DNA of 64,000 nt from Veillonella seminalis (GCF_003992065.1 NZ_RQUZ01000005.1:62001-126000); one strand, 5' to 3'. Numbered from the stretch's first letter, positions 35,833 through 45,667 are shown. The notes: generated from the sequence alone by a model not told the origin. Translations and numbers: made by a program.

Positions 35833-37728
35833 GTGGAAATACGTATTGCAGAAAATTGCGGTTTTTGTTATGGTGTAAAAAGGGCTGTTAATATGGCTCA
35901 GAAAACATCAGATCAATTGGAACGGAGTTACACTTTAGGTCCTATCATTCACAATCCGCAAGTGGTTTCCAATTTGGAAGAACACGGCGTGTATGCAGTG
36001 GATTCGCTGGAAGAAATTCCAAGTGGCACGGTCATTATTCGTTCCCATGGTGTGGGACCGGCTGTGTATGATGAAGCGACCGATAAAGGACTCAAAGTGG
36101 TGGACGCAACATGTCCCCATGTAAAAAAAGCCCAACAAGATGCAAAATCGGTTATTGACTCGGGAATGTCGCTTGTTATTTTGGGCGAAAAAAAGCATCC
36201 TGAGGTAATTAGCATTAATTTATGGGCTCAAAATAAAGGCATAGTTATAGAATCTGAAGAAGAAGCTAAAATTCTGCCTTTCGTGGAAAATAGGGGCGTA
36301 GTTGTACAAACTACCTTTTCACAATTTAAATTTCAAAGTATAATAGATATATTAGAGGAAAAAACTCGAAATCTAAAGGTTTTCAAAACGATTTGCACAG
36401 CTACTCAAGAACGTCAAAATTCGGCGGTAGAACTCGCAAAAACGGTGGACCTTATGATTGTGGTAGGCGGTAAAAACAGCGGCAACACAAACAGATTAGC
36501 AGAGGTCTGTCGTGACGTTGGATGTACAACTTACCATATAGAGACCGCTACTGAATTAGAAATGGCTTGGTTTACCAATGTCCAAACGGTAGGGGTTACA
36601 GCCGGTGCATCGACACCCGACTGGATAATTAAGGAGGTCATTGACACAATGAATGAATTTGAACAATTGTTAGCTAACGAAGCTGACTGGGCAGAAGACT
36701 TTAAGAAAGGCACTGTAGTAGAAGGTACTGTTGTATCCGTAGAAGACGACAAAGCATACGTTTCTTTCGGTTACAAAACAGAAGCAACCTTGAATCGTAC
36801 TGAAATCGCTTATCCGGCACCTGCCTCTGCTAAAGACGTGCTCAAAGAAGGCGATCAGATTAAAGCCGTTATTATGAACCACATCAAGGAAGACAATCCT
36901 ATCTACTTGTCCATCACTCGTTTGGCTAAAGACGAAGATTGGCAGTATGTACAGGAAGCTCAGGAAAAAGACGAACCAATCATCTGTAAAGGTGTTGACG
37001 CTATTCCTGCAGGTCTTGTTGTAACTGTTAAATCCCTTCGTGGTTTTATTCCACTTTCCCAAGGGGATGTACACTTCGTTAAATCTCTCGATAGCTTAGT
37101 GGGTACTGAATTTGAAGCTAAGGTATTGGAAATCGACGAAAAGAAAAACCGTTTGGTTCTTTCCCGTCGTGCTGTATTGGAAGTAGCTCGCCAGGCTAAA
37201 TTGGAAGAAGCCTTGAAAAACATTAATGTTGGCGATAACTATAAAGGTATTGTTCGCAAAATCATGCCTTATGGTGCTTTCGTTGATATCGGCGGTATTG
37301 AAGGTTTACTTCACATTTCCGACATTTCTTGGCACAAAATCAAACGCGTTGAAGACGTATTGTCCGTAGGCCAGGAAATCGAAGTTAAATTGCAATCCTT
37401 CGATGCGGAAAGCAATAAACTTTCCTTGTCCTTGAAAGCATTAACTAAGAGCCCATGGGATGTTGCCGAAGAAACTATTAAAGTTGGCGACGTTCTTACC
37501 GGTAAAGTTGTTCGTTTGGTAGCTTACGGTGCATTCGTAGCTGTTAACGATGACATCCAGGGTTTACTTCACATTTCTCAGATCACTAAACAGCGTAATG
37601 CTAAAGTAGAAGACTACTTAACTCGTGGTAAAGAAGTAGAAGTTAAAGTTATTTCTCTTAACAAAGATGAAAAGAAACTTGGCCTTGCTTTGACTGAGTT
37701 AATGGAACCTGTTGCAACAGCTGAATAA
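35833..37728 (+). CDS. ispH: IspH - ribosomal protein S1 fusion
   Basis: 631 residues from GTG 35833 (AAGGAGTC upstream). Residues 1 to about 275 are 4-hydroxy-3-methylbut-2-enyl diphosphate reductase, the last step of the MEP isoprenoid pathway. The three cluster cysteines are in GFCYGV, ATCPHV and the TICTAT segment, and TQERQ follows. Residues from about 280 hold four S1 RNA-binding domains, e.g. KGTVVEGTVVSVEDDKAYVS and YKGIVRKIMPYGAFVDIGG. Such fusions are known in Clostridia and Negativicutes, so it is not a sequencing artefact. An independent S1 gene is not in the window. The in-frame start at 35749 overlaps plsC and is rejected. Confidence 0.95.
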   Translation: MEIRIAENCGFCYGVKRAVNMAQKTSDQLERSYTLGPIIHNPQVVSNLEEHGVYAVDSLEEIPSGTVIIRSHGVGPAVYDEATDKGLKVVDATCPHVKKAQQDAKSVIDSGMSLVILGEKKHPEVISINLWAQNKGIVIESEEEAKILPFVENRGVVVQTTFSQFKFQSIIDILEEKTRNLKVFKTICTATQERQNSAVELAKTVDLMIVVGGKNSGNTNRLAEVCRDVGCTTYHIETATELEMAWFTNVQTVGVTAGASTPDWIIKEVIDTMNEFEQLLANEADWAEDFKKGTVVEGTVVSVEDDKAYVSFGYKTEATLNRTEIAYPAPASAKDVLKEGDQIKAVIMNHIKEDNPIYLSITRLAKDEDWQYVQEAQEKDEPIICKGVDAIPAGLVVTVKSLRGFIPLSQGDVHFVKSLDSLVGTEFEAKVLEIDEKKNRLVLSRRAVLEVARQAKLEEALKNINVGDNYKGIVRKIMPYGAFVDIGGIEGLLHISDISWHKIKRVEDVLSVGQEIEVKLQSFDAESNKLSLSLKALTKSPWDVAEETIKVGDVLTGKVVRLVAYGAFVAVNDDIQGLLHISQITKQRNAKVEDYLTRGKEVEVKVISLNKDEKKLGLALTELMEPVATAE

Positions 37729-37757
37729 TTGTAACCAATAGCGCGTAGCGCTTATAT

Positions 37758-37797
37758 AAGGAGCTATAGAGGGCCCGGCCCTTTATAGCTCCTTTTG
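37758..37797 (+). terminator. Terminator after the IspH-S1 gene
   Basis: A 16-bp stem (one G-U pair), AAGGAGCTATAGAGGG and CCCTTTATAGCTCCTT, around a 5-base loop. It ends in TTTT and then A/T-rich DNA. Confidence 0.88.
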
Positions 37798-37876
37798 AAT
37801 TATCTCTTCTTTATGGATTGCTATATATGTGTTACAATATAGTGTGATAATTTATGTAAAAAATTGAGGTGACAAT

Positions 37877-39211
37877 ATGGCAAAACCATTAGTAGCAGTG
37901 GTAGGGCGTCCTAATGTGGGAAAATCTACATTGTTTAACGCCATAGTTAATAAACGAATTTCCATTGTTGAAGATATTCCGGGCGTAACGCGCGATAGAA
38001 TTTATTTTGATGCCGAATGGCTTAACCGTGAATTTACCATGATTGATACGGGCGGGATTGAATTTATTACCGCCGACAGCCATGTGATACCTAAAATGAT
38101 GCGTTTACAGGCACAGCTTGCCATTGAAGAAGCGGATGTTATTTTATTCGTTGTAGACGGTAAACAGGGTATTGTACCGGCCGACGAAGAAGTGGCCAAT
38201 ATTTTACGTGCCAGCGGCAAACCTGTATTATTGGTAGTTAATAAAATTGATAGCGTAAACCAGGAAGCCAATATTTATGAATTTTATAATTTAGGTATCG
38301 GTGATCCGATTGGGATTTCAGCTAAAAACTTAATGAATTTGGGCGACTTATTGGATGATGTGGTTAAACATTTCCCTGATTCGGCTCAAGCGGAAGATGA
38401 AGAAGATACCATTCACGTGGCTTTAATCGGTCGTCCTAATGTAGGCAAATCATCATTAACGAATGCCTTATTGGGTCAGGATCGTGTTATCGTCAGTGAT
38501 GTAGCCGGTACGACCCGTGACTCCATCGATACGCATTGGAATCATGACGGTCAGAAATTTGTGCTTATCGATACGGCCGGTATGCGTCGTAAGGCGAAAA
38601 TTGATGCACCGGTAGAACGTTACAGTATTGTTCGTTCTTTGCGTTCCGTAGATAGAGCCGATATTGTTGTACTTGTATTGGACGGTGTAGACGGCGTTAC
38701 GGAGCAGGATAAAAAAATTGCCGGTTATGCTCATGAAGCCGGTAAAGGGATTATCATCGTAGTTAACAAATGGGACCTTGTTGAAAAAGATGATAAAACG
38801 ACCATTCGTTATACGGAAGATATTTACGATGAAATGGGTTTCTTGCGTTATGCACCGATTCTTTTTGCCTCTGCATTGACTAAACAGCGTATTCATCGTT
38901 TGGCGGATTTAATTAAATTTGTTTCGGAACAGCAACATATGCGCATTTCTACAAGTGTATTGAATCAAGTATTGTCCGATGCGCAGAATGTCAATCCGGT
39001 ACCTTCACGCAGCGGGCGTTTACCGAAGATTTATTATATGACGCAGGCATCGGTAAAACCGCCTACATTCATTTTATTCGTTAATGAACCTGAATTAATC
39101 CATTTCTCCTATATGCGTTTCTTGGAAAATCGTCTCCGTGAATCCTTCGGTTTTGAAGGTACGCCGATTCGTTTGATTCTCCGTGGCAAGAAGGGAAATG
39201 ATGACGAATAA
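37877..39211 (+). CDS. der: GTPase Der (EngA)
   Basis: 444 residues with two tandem GTPase domains: GRPNVGKST near residue 10 and GRPNVGKSS near 183, each with its DTGG or DTAGM switch motif and NKID/NKWD. A C-terminal KH-like domain (about 355-444) follows. Der works in 50S subunit maturation. The TAA stop shares its last base with the plsY ATG, so the two are coupled. Confidence 0.96.
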   Translation: MAKPLVAVVGRPNVGKSTLFNAIVNKRISIVEDIPGVTRDRIYFDAEWLNREFTMIDTGGIEFITADSHVIPKMMRLQAQLAIEEADVILFVVDGKQGIVPADEEVANILRASGKPVLLVVNKIDSVNQEANIYEFYNLGIGDPIGISAKNLMNLGDLLDDVVKHFPDSAQAEDEEDTIHVALIGRPNVGKSSLTNALLGQDRVIVSDVAGTTRDSIDTHWNHDGQKFVLIDTAGMRRKAKIDAPVERYSIVRSLRSVDRADIVVLVLDGVDGVTEQDKKIAGYAHEAGKGIIIVVNKWDLVEKDDKTTIRYTEDIYDEMGFLRYAPILFASALTKQRIHRLADLIKFVSEQQHMRISTSVLNQVLSDAQNVNPVPSRSGRLPKIYYMTQASVKPPTFILFVNEPELIHFSYMRFLENRLRESFGFEGTPIRLILRGKKGNDDE

Positions 39212-39813
39212 TGGATACGATGACTATAATAGGATTAGCAATTGTTGCTTATTTATTGGGGTCCATTCCCAGCGGTTTAATTATCGGTAAGTTATTTTTT
39301 AATACCGATGTACGCTTATATGGCAGTAAAAATATCGGTGCCACCAACACGTATCGTGTATTGGGCTGGAAAGCGGCATTACCGGTTTTTCTATGTGATG
39401 CCGGTAAAGGCATGGCCGGTGTGGCAGTTTTCGCTCCGGAGCCGAATTTGATGCTATTGGGCGGTATTCTGGCTATGGTCGGTCATAACTGGTCTGTTTT
39501 CCTTGGCTTTAAAGGGGGGCGCGGCGTAGCTACCGGTCTTGGTGTATTGATATTTTTGGTACCTTTAATTTCGGCTATTTGCTTTGCAACTTGGGCCGTT
39601 ATCGTGTACTTTACTAAATATGTATCCTTAGGTTCTATCGTGGGCGCCGCATTGGTACCGATTTTGATGATTGTATTCGGTGAACCGTTGTGGTATATCG
39701 TATTCGGTACGGTGGCTGCGTTGTTTGTAATATTACGCCATCGTGAAAATATTATGCGTCTTTTGCGCGGCAAAGAGTTAAAAGTAGAGCGGACGGAGCG
39801 TGATGATTCGTAA
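39211..39813 (+). CDS. plsY: Acyl-phosphate:glycerol-3-phosphate acyltransferase PlsY
   Basis: 200 residues, integral membrane protein with about five spans. Uses acyl phosphate to make lysophosphatidic acid. Motifs: GSIPSGLIIGKLFF near residue 17, GSKNIGATNTYRVLG near 42, and GHNWSVFLGFKGGRGVATG near 91. Both ends overlap neighbours by one base (der, gpsA). Confidence 0.95.
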   Translation: MDTMTIIGLAIVAYLLGSIPSGLIIGKLFFNTDVRLYGSKNIGATNTYRVLGWKAALPVFLCDAGKGMAGVAVFAPEPNLMLLGGILAMVGHNWSVFLGFKGGRGVATGLGVLIFLVPLISAICFATWAVIVYFTKYVSLGSIVGAALVPILMIVFGEPLWYIVFGTVAALFVILRHRENIMRLLRGKELKVERTERDDS

Positions 39814-40814
39814 TGAAAATCGGAATTATTGGATCCGGCAGTTGGGGCACCGCTTTAGCTTGTAAGAGTGCACAGGCAGGCAATGAAGCTTGGCTTTATT
39901 GCCGTCGCGAGGAACAGGCTGAGCGATTGAAAGCGGATCGTGAGAATAAAGAATACTTATCCGGTGTAAGCTTGCCGGACAATTTAAATATCAGCCATGA
40001 ATTGGCTAAGGCAGCCGGTAAGAGTAATATTATTTTAATTGTGACGCCTTCAATTTATGTGCGTGATACTTTGGTAAACTTAAAACCTTATGTAACAGCT
40101 GATACAACCGTAGTTATTTGTTCAAAAGGGATTGAGCGCCAAACCGGTAAGCGGTTGTCGGAGGTGGCCAATGAAGAAATCGGTGGGATTACACAGAAAT
40201 TGGCCATTTTGTCGGGACCTAATCATGCGGAAGAAATCGGTCGAGATTTGCCGGCAACGACAGTTGTAGCCGCTAAATCGTTGGCTACTGCGGAAGAGGT
40301 GCAAAAAGCATTGAGCACCGGTAATTTCCGCGTGTATGTGAATGAAGATATGACGGGCGTTGAGCTGGCGGCTACTACAAAAAATATTATCGCTTTAGCT
40401 GCCGGTATTGCGGATGGTATGGCATTAGGTGATAATTGTAAATCAGCTCTTTTGACACGCGGTCTCCATGAGATGACTAAATTCGGCGTAGCCATGGGAG
40501 CACGTCGTGAAACTTATGCGGGGCTCGCCGGTATGGGCGATTTGATTGCCACATGTATGAGTCGCCACAGTCGCAATCGGGCGGCCGGTCAAAAACTGGC
40601 AGCCGGTGAAACGATGGATTATATTATCAATCATTCCAACATGGTGGTAGAAGGTTTTTTTGCCGTAAAGACAGTCTATGAGATTGCGAAAGCCAAGACC
40701 TTGGATCTGCCGATTACCAGTGCTTTATATGAAGTGTTGTACCATCAGAAAGCACCGCAAACAGCGCTTATGGAACTGATGGGACGTAACTTGAAAGATG
40801 AAATGTTCTTATAA
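39813..40814 (+). CDS. gpsA: Glycerol-3-phosphate dehydrogenase GpsA
   Basis: 333 residues, cytoplasmic. Reduces dihydroxyacetone phosphate to sn-glycerol-3-phosphate, the acceptor for PlsY. The NAD(P) motif GSGSWGTALA is at residue 7, SGPNHAEEIG near 132, and the catalytic lysine region is in TTKNIIALAAGIADG near 188. The gap to rsmD is 81 bases and has a TATAAT at 40859 but no clear -35 box. Confidence 0.96.
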   Translation: MKIGIIGSGSWGTALACKSAQAGNEAWLYCRREEQAERLKADRENKEYLSGVSLPDNLNISHELAKAAGKSNIILIVTPSIYVRDTLVNLKPYVTADTTVVICSKGIERQTGKRLSEVANEEIGGITQKLAILSGPNHAEEIGRDLPATTVVAAKSLATAEEVQKALSTGNFRVYVNEDMTGVELAATTKNIIALAAGIADGMALGDNCKSALLTRGLHEMTKFGVAMGARRETYAGLAGMGDLIATCMSRHSRNRAAGQKLAAGETMDYIINHSNMVVEGFFAVKTVYEIAKAKTLDLPITSALYEVLYHQKAPQTALMELMGRNLKDEMFL

Positions 40815-40895
40815 TAATTTTCAAAAGGAATGTACTTTTATTTTGGAACATAATATACTATAATTAAGAGACAAGTGTAGGCTAAAGAGGAATGT

Positions 40896-41450
40896 ATGAG
40901 AATTATTGCAGGACGAGCTAAGGGCCATACATTAAAGGCTCCGAAAGGGATGAGTACGAGACCCACACAGGATCGTGTGAGAGAAAGTATTTTTAATGTA
41001 TTGTCTAATTACGGTCTGATTGAAACGACGGTACTTGATTTGTTTTCCGGTACAGGCGCTTTCGGATTGGAAGCCGTCAGCCGCGGTGCCTCACTGGCTG
41101 TTTGCGTTGATAAGAGGACAGCTCGAATTATTAAAGCAAATACCGAGCATTGTCATATGGAAGACGCGGTTGAAGTAATACCAACATCAATAGAAACGGC
41201 GGCTAAGCAATTAGCAGGTCGTCAGTTTGATTATATTTTTGCGGATCCGCCATATGAAGTGGATTTGGTAGCTGCCACAATGACGGTTGTCGTCAATCAG
41301 CAATTACTAAAAGAAAATGGAATGCTTATTGTGGAGCATCATGAGAACGAACCGCTTGTGTTGCCGGATGGTTGGAGCCTTGTGAGGGAACAACGTTTCG
41401 GTTATACAAAGGTATCGTATTGTGTACCCTATGAGCTTGAAAGGAGCTAG
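40896..41450 (+). CDS. rsmD: 16S rRNA (guanine966-N2)-methyltransferase RsmD
   Basis: 184 residues. SAM-dependent methyltransferase: the SAM loop is DLFSGTGAFGLEA near residue 49, and the catalytic motif is ADPPYE near 116. N-terminal RPTQDRVRESIFN is typical of RsmD. coaD follows after 6 bases, the usual Firmicute pair. Confidence 0.93.
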   Translation: MRIIAGRAKGHTLKAPKGMSTRPTQDRVRESIFNVLSNYGLIETTVLDLFSGTGAFGLEAVSRGASLAVCVDKRTARIIKANTEHCHMEDAVEVIPTSIETAAKQLAGRQFDYIFADPPYEVDLVAATMTVVVNQQLLKENGMLIVEHHENEPLVLPDGWSLVREQRFGYTKVSYCVPYELERS

Positions 41451-41456
41451 TGTATA

Positions 41457-41948
41457 GTGCGTATAGGCATTTGCCCGGGGAGTTTTGACCCCGTGACAAA
41501 CGGTCATGTGGATATTTTTGAACGAGCGAGTAAGCTTGTAGACAAATTGATTGTAGCGGTTTTAACAAATCCGAATAAACATAATTTATTCACGCAGGAA
41601 GAGCGTGTTGAATTGATAAAAGCCTCTGTGGCTCATATACCGAATGTTGAGGTTGATGATGGTGCCTCCGGTTTATTGATTGATTATGCGAAATCTAAGA
41701 ATAGCTTTATGATTATTCGCGGTTTACGAGCACTCAGTGATTTTGAATATGAATTCCAACGTGCTTTGTTCTCAAAGTATTTGGATGATGATATTGAGAC
41801 CGTTTTTATAATGACGAATAATAAGTATTCATTTGTCAGTTCCACGGGAATTCGCGAATTGGCGCGATTCCAAGGTCGTCTTGACGGCTTGGTTCCTGAA
41901 ACAGTTAAAAAAGCGTTAGAAGCAAAATTTGCGGATCGTAGTGAATAG
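41457..41948 (+). CDS. coaD: Pantetheine-phosphate adenylyltransferase CoaD
   Basis: 163 residues from GTG 41457, with AAGGAG 11 bases upstream. Makes dephospho-CoA. Motifs: PGSFDPVTNGH at residue 7, RGLRALSDFEYE near 88, and the SSTGIREL motif near 127. The usual serine-rich ISSTxxRE motif is conserved in form. Coupled with rsmD, and followed 20 bases later by a small coiled-coil protein gene. Confidence 0.95.
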   Translation: MRIGICPGSFDPVTNGHVDIFERASKLVDKLIVAVLTNPNKHNLFTQEERVELIKASVAHIPNVEVDDGASGLLIDYAKSKNSFMIIRGLRALSDFEYEFQRALFSKYLDDDIETVFIMTNNKYSFVSSTGIRELARFQGRLDGLVPETVKKALEAKFADRSE

Positions 41949-41968
41949 TTCTAATAGGAGTGGCGAGA

Positions 41969-42421
41969 ATGAAAACAGAAAAACTTTTAGAAGATTTGGA
42001 AAATTTGATTGAAACCAGTGGTCGCATTCCTATGACCACCAAACGTGTCATTGAAGAAGAAGAAGTAATGCGTGTGTTGGACGCCATTAACGAATCTTTG
42101 CCGTTGGAATTGGAAGAATCCCGCCGAATTATGGCTGAAAAAGATAAAATTTTGGCAGATGCACAGCGTCAGGCTGATACTTTGATTGCGCAAGCTAAAG
42201 ATTATATTGCAAAATTAACGGAAGAAAGTGAACTTGTTAAACAAGCTCAGACTCAGGCTAACCAGATTATTACTTTGGCTAACCAGTCTTCCGAAGAATT
42301 AAAAAACAGTTCTATTCAATATGCCAGCGATGTAATGCGCTATATTGAAAACAATTTGGAAAAAACTTTGGAAAGCTTACGTCAGAATCGTGAAAGTTTG
42401 AAACAATCCAATCGAGAATAA
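41969..42421 (+). CDS. Small coiled-coil protein (V-ATPase subunit-like)
   Basis: 150 residues from ATG 41969 (AGGAG ends 8 bases before; the in-frame GTG 41960 overlaps that site). Charged and helical throughout, with no membrane span or signal. It has a heptad-like coiled coil about residues 40-145 with a run of Gln/Ala/Ser near 90-120. Such proteins are often labelled ATPase or ATP synthase subunit B-like on weak similarity. It lies after coaD and just before a terminator. No function can be assigned. Confidence 0.75.
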   Translation: MKTEKLLEDLENLIETSGRIPMTTKRVIEEEEVMRVLDAINESLPLELEESRRIMAEKDKILADAQRQADTLIAQAKDYIAKLTEESELVKQAQTQANQIITLANQSSEELKNSSIQYASDVMRYIENNLEKTLESLRQNRESLKQSNRE

Positions 42422-42455
42422 TTTTAAGGTTCGCATAACCGTATGACAAATAAAG

Positions 42456-42518
42456 AAGCTCTCAGGAAGCATCCTTGCTATACTTGGTATAGGGGATTTC
42501 CTGAGAGCTTTTTTAATT
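42456..42518. terminator. Terminator between coiled-coil gene and rqcH
   Basis: A 13-bp stem, AAGCTCTCAGGAA and TTCCTGAGAGCTT, with a 29-base loop, followed by T. Flanking A and T runs make it likely to serve both converging genes. Confidence 0.85.
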
Positions 42519-42581
42519 TTATGATATGAGTATTATTAAGACAATAAAAATTGACTAAAAATTAAAATTACAATTCAAAGC

Positions 42582-44330
42582 TTATTCATACAATTTAGTA
42601 GCTTCGTTCAGTACCGGTTCTTTTGGGTCGATGACAGCCGTTTTCTGATTAGTATAAATAACGAAACCTAACGGTGAGGCCGGCGGTTTTTTAATAAATT
42701 TAACCGGCGTATAGTCGACGGCCACTTTGGATGATTCACGTGCACGACTGAAATAAGCGGCGTAGCGGGCGGCCAGGGTGAGCATTTCGTCAGTCGGCGT
42801 CCCGTTTTCAGGCCGGAGAATAACATGGCTGCCTTGAACCTGTAAGGTATGGAACCACATGTCATCCGGTTTGGCAAAGCGGTGGGTTAAATATTCATTT
42901 TGCTGATTGTTGCGGCCGATAAAAATTTCGCCGCCATCGATAGGAAAGCGCATGAAATTATGTTTTGGCGCTTTATAGCTGACGGGCTTTTTAGATTTCT
43001 TGAGCAGTCCGGCTTGTTCGCATTCATTATAGATTTCCTGAACCGTTTCTTTATTATCGGCAATTGTAAGGCTGTATAGAACGGACTGAAGATAATCAAT
43101 ACGGCGTCCACTTTGTTCCAATTGATATAAACCGCTTTGTTTGCGATTTTTTAATTTGGTATAGAGTTTGTAATAATTTTGGGCGTTTTCTACAACAGTT
43201 AATTCAGGCACGAGAGGAATCGTAATCGGTTCCACCGGATTGACCAGAATATTATCCAAGGTAATGTTCGGTTCGTATTGGGTGTCGCGATAGGCATTAA
43301 TCATCAATAAATCGCCATAGGCCTTGTATTCATCGGCTTTAGAACTGTCATTCAGCTCTTCTTCGATTTTACTGTGGCGCAGTTCTTCTTTTTTGATAGC
43401 TTGCTGTAAGGCACGTTCCAGTTCATGGGTAGTTGTATTAATACAGCCCTGTTTGACAACAGCTACTTCAAGGGGGTTTGAAACGGAATCATAGGCAGCC
43501 GTAAGTTCACCGCCCTGCACCAATAAATAGGTGAGCGGGACGGGACTGTAAAACTTTTTATGATTTGAATTTTCGTATTCAAAGAGTTTGGTGCTTTCGT
43601 TGATTGCTTGTTTCAAATCATTTAAAGCAGCCGCCAGTTTTTTGATTTGTTCCGGCGAAAGCGTTTCGAAGTCTGTTTTTTCGGTTACTTCAGCTTTAAA
43701 GCAAACTTCTTTTAAAAGGGCGGGACCGAAGCCGTTAAAAATGCGGCGGATTGTTTCGGCTACCGTGCCTTGACCGAAATTCCTGAGAAGCTCCTTAATT
43801 TCAGTACCGTTAAATTCGAAAAGGCTGCCTCGTTCACTGTTAGGCGGTAATTCATAGGTTAACTTCGGGGCAATGGAGCGCTCTCGGTTCATAAGCGGTG
43901 TTACATGAATGAGTGCCTCCAAGATTTGTCCGTCTTGCACAAAAATGCAGTTGGAATATTTACCCATCAGTTCAATGTAAATGCGATTGGAAATGAGCGA
44001 TCCGTCCAAGGCCAGCTTATCCGCGTTGATGCGCAAGATGCGGTCCCCGTTAAGCTGTTTTACAGCTGTAATACGAGCACCTTCCAAATGTTTACGTAAA
44101 AACATGCAGAGTGCAGTCGGTTCTTTCGGTAAATCCGTAATGCCGTGACTGAGATAGCAAGCCGGTAAATTGCCGGCCGTAATAACTAAATCTTTGTTAC
44201 CTGTATGAGTATTAACTTTTAATACAATCGTTGTTTTATCTATTTGTAAGAGCCGTTGAATTTGACCGGTTACCAACTGATCGGAAAGTTCTCGTGTCAA
44301 AACGGCCATCGTTAAACCATCTAAATTCAT
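42582..44330 (-). CDS. rqcH: Rqc2 homologue RqcH (NFACT family)
   Basis: 582 residues; the ATG at 44330 has AAAGGAGTACTTT before it, and the upstream in-frame start at 44351 does not. RqcH adds alanine tails to nascent chains on stalled 50S subunits. NFACT-N domain (about 1-170, DGLTMAVLTREL start), helix-hairpin-helix, coiled coil (about 280-430), and a C-terminal NFACT-R domain with DDMWFHTLQVQGSHVILR near residue 495. Older databases call it a fibronectin-binding protein, which is misleading. Confidence 0.93.
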   Translation of the reverse strand: MNLDGLTMAVLTRELSDQLVTGQIQRLLQIDKTTIVLKVNTHTGNKDLVITAGNLPACYLSHGITDLPKEPTALCMFLRKHLEGARITAVKQLNGDRILRINADKLALDGSLISNRIYIELMGKYSNCIFVQDGQILEALIHVTPLMNRERSIAPKLTYELPPNSERGSLFEFNGTEIKELLRNFGQGTVAETIRRIFNGFGPALLKEVCFKAEVTEKTDFETLSPEQIKKLAAALNDLKQAINESTKLFEYENSNHKKFYSPVPLTYLLVQGGELTAAYDSVSNPLEVAVVKQGCINTTTHELERALQQAIKKEELRHSKIEEELNDSSKADEYKAYGDLLMINAYRDTQYEPNITLDNILVNPVEPITIPLVPELTVVENAQNYYKLYTKLKNRKQSGLYQLEQSGRRIDYLQSVLYSLTIADNKETVQEIYNECEQAGLLKKSKKPVSYKAPKHNFMRFPIDGGEIFIGRNNQQNEYLTHRFAKPDDMWFHTLQVQGSHVILRPENGTPTDEMLTLAARYAAYFSRARESSKVAVDYTPVKFIKKPPASPLGFVIYTNQKTAVIDPKEPVLNEATKLYE

Positions 44331-44394
44331 AAAGTACTCCTTTACTAACATACTTATTATTTTAGTATATCACATTTATGTCCTATTTGAGTGC

Positions 44395-44423
44395 TTTACC
44401 CTATAGGGCTAACATGTTAAAAT
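44395..44423 (+). promoter_or_regulatory. Candidate promoter of yicC
   Basis: TTTACC at 44395-44400 and TAAAAT at 44418-44423 with a 17-bp spacer, in the 163-base gap between rqcH and yicC. Moderate match only. Confidence 0.3.
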
Positions 44424-44493
44424 GTAAACAAATAGAAAATAATCTAAAAATAAGGAAAATTGACGAAAATTAAAGGAAAGGACCTATTTTATT

Positions 44494-45375
44494 ATGAACA
44501 GCATGACGGGCTTTGGTCGCGGCATTGCCGCTGATGAGTCGTTACAGATTATGGTAGAAATAAAAAGTGTGAATTCAAGATTTTTGGATTTGCACATCAA
44601 TCTGCCATCAACATTAAATTTTTTTGAAAACGAATTGCGCCGTCAGATTAAAGCCGTGTTGCAACGAGGTAAAGTAGAAGTCAATATTTCATTGCGAAAT
44701 ACACGTGATCGGGAGAAAGTATTTACCGTAAATGATTCATTGGCATTGCAGATCAGAGAGTTTTTAGTGTCTAACGGTTTTGCTCAGGATATAAAAAAAG
44801 TGCCTTTACGTGATATGATGACCGTTTCGTCTGACTGGCTGCTTTTGGAAGATGTACCGTTTGAAGAGGCTAATTTGCAGGCAACGGCTACAAAAGCATT
44901 ACAGGATGCCTTAGCCGGAGTTGCGGCGATGCGGGCAGCGGAAGGTGAGCATTTACGCCGGGAAATTGAAGGGCGTATTGATATTTTGACGGATGTACTC
45001 AGCGAGGTAGACGCCAATAAGACGGCTGCCGTTAAAAAATACGAAACACGATTGCAGCAGCGAATCGAAAATACCTTGGCAAAAACTGATTTGGATATCA
45101 ACATGGATCGATTTTTGCAGGAAGTAGCCATTATGAGTGACAAAACAGATATTACAGAAGAAATTGTACGTTTTGGCTCACATGTGGTACAATTAAAAGA
45201 CACACTCAAAGAGAATCAACCGATTGGTCGTAAATTAGATTTCTTGCTACAGGAAATGAATCGTGAAGTTAACACGATGGGATCAAAAGGATCTGATTTA
45301 GAAATCACTGACCGCGTTGTAATATTGAAATGTGAATTAGAGAAAATCAGAGAGCAAATTCAAAATATAGAGTAG
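44494..45375 (+). CDS. yicC: YicC-family endoribonuclease
   Basis: 293 residues. N-terminal YicC_N (MNSMTGFGRG start, EIKSVNSRFLDL) and C-terminal DUF1732 domain (EMNREVNTMGSKGSDLEI). Members are RNases. In Firmicutes the gene often heads the yicC-remA-gmk-rpoZ run, as here. AAAGGAAAGG precedes the ATG. Confidence 0.92.
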   Translation: MNSMTGFGRGIAADESLQIMVEIKSVNSRFLDLHINLPSTLNFFENELRRQIKAVLQRGKVEVNISLRNTRDREKVFTVNDSLALQIREFLVSNGFAQDIKKVPLRDMMTVSSDWLLLEDVPFEEANLQATATKALQDALAGVAAMRAAEGEHLRREIEGRIDILTDVLSEVDANKTAAVKKYETRLQQRIENTLAKTDLDINMDRFLQEVAIMSDKTDITEEIVRFGSHVVQLKDTLKENQPIGRKLDFLLQEMNREVNTMGSKGSDLEITDRVVILKCELEKIREQIQNIE

Positions 45376-45400
45376 GTTGTAGAGTAAGGAGTCACTAAGT

Positions 45401-45667
45401 ATGAATACAAAACTTTTAAACATCGGGTTTGGTAATATGGTTTCAGCGAATCGTCTTATTGCGATTATCAGTCCTGAATCGGCTCCTATTAAGCGAATGA
45501 TTCAAGATGCTCGTGAAAAGAGCGTACTCGTTGATGCTACCTATGGTCGTAAGACTCGTGCCGTTCTTGTAATGGACAGCGGTCAAATCGTTTTATCCGC
45601 TATCCAACCGGAAACTGTGGCACATCGTATCGTACAGGCTACACCGTCTGAAACAACGGAAGCGTAG
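45401..45667 (+). CDS. remA: RemA-type DNA-binding regulator (DUF370)
   Basis: 88 residues. In Bacillus, RemA activates biofilm matrix genes as an oligomeric DNA-binding protein. The family signatures are present: [17 protein letters not shown] and the [17 protein letters not shown] region. In this genus the targets are unknown. It is 25 bases after yicC and 8 before gmk. Confidence 0.9.
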   Translation: MNTKLLNIGFGNMVSANRLIAIISPESAPIKRMIQDAREKSVLVDATYGRKTRAVLVMDSGQIVLSAIQPETVAHRIVQATPSETTEA

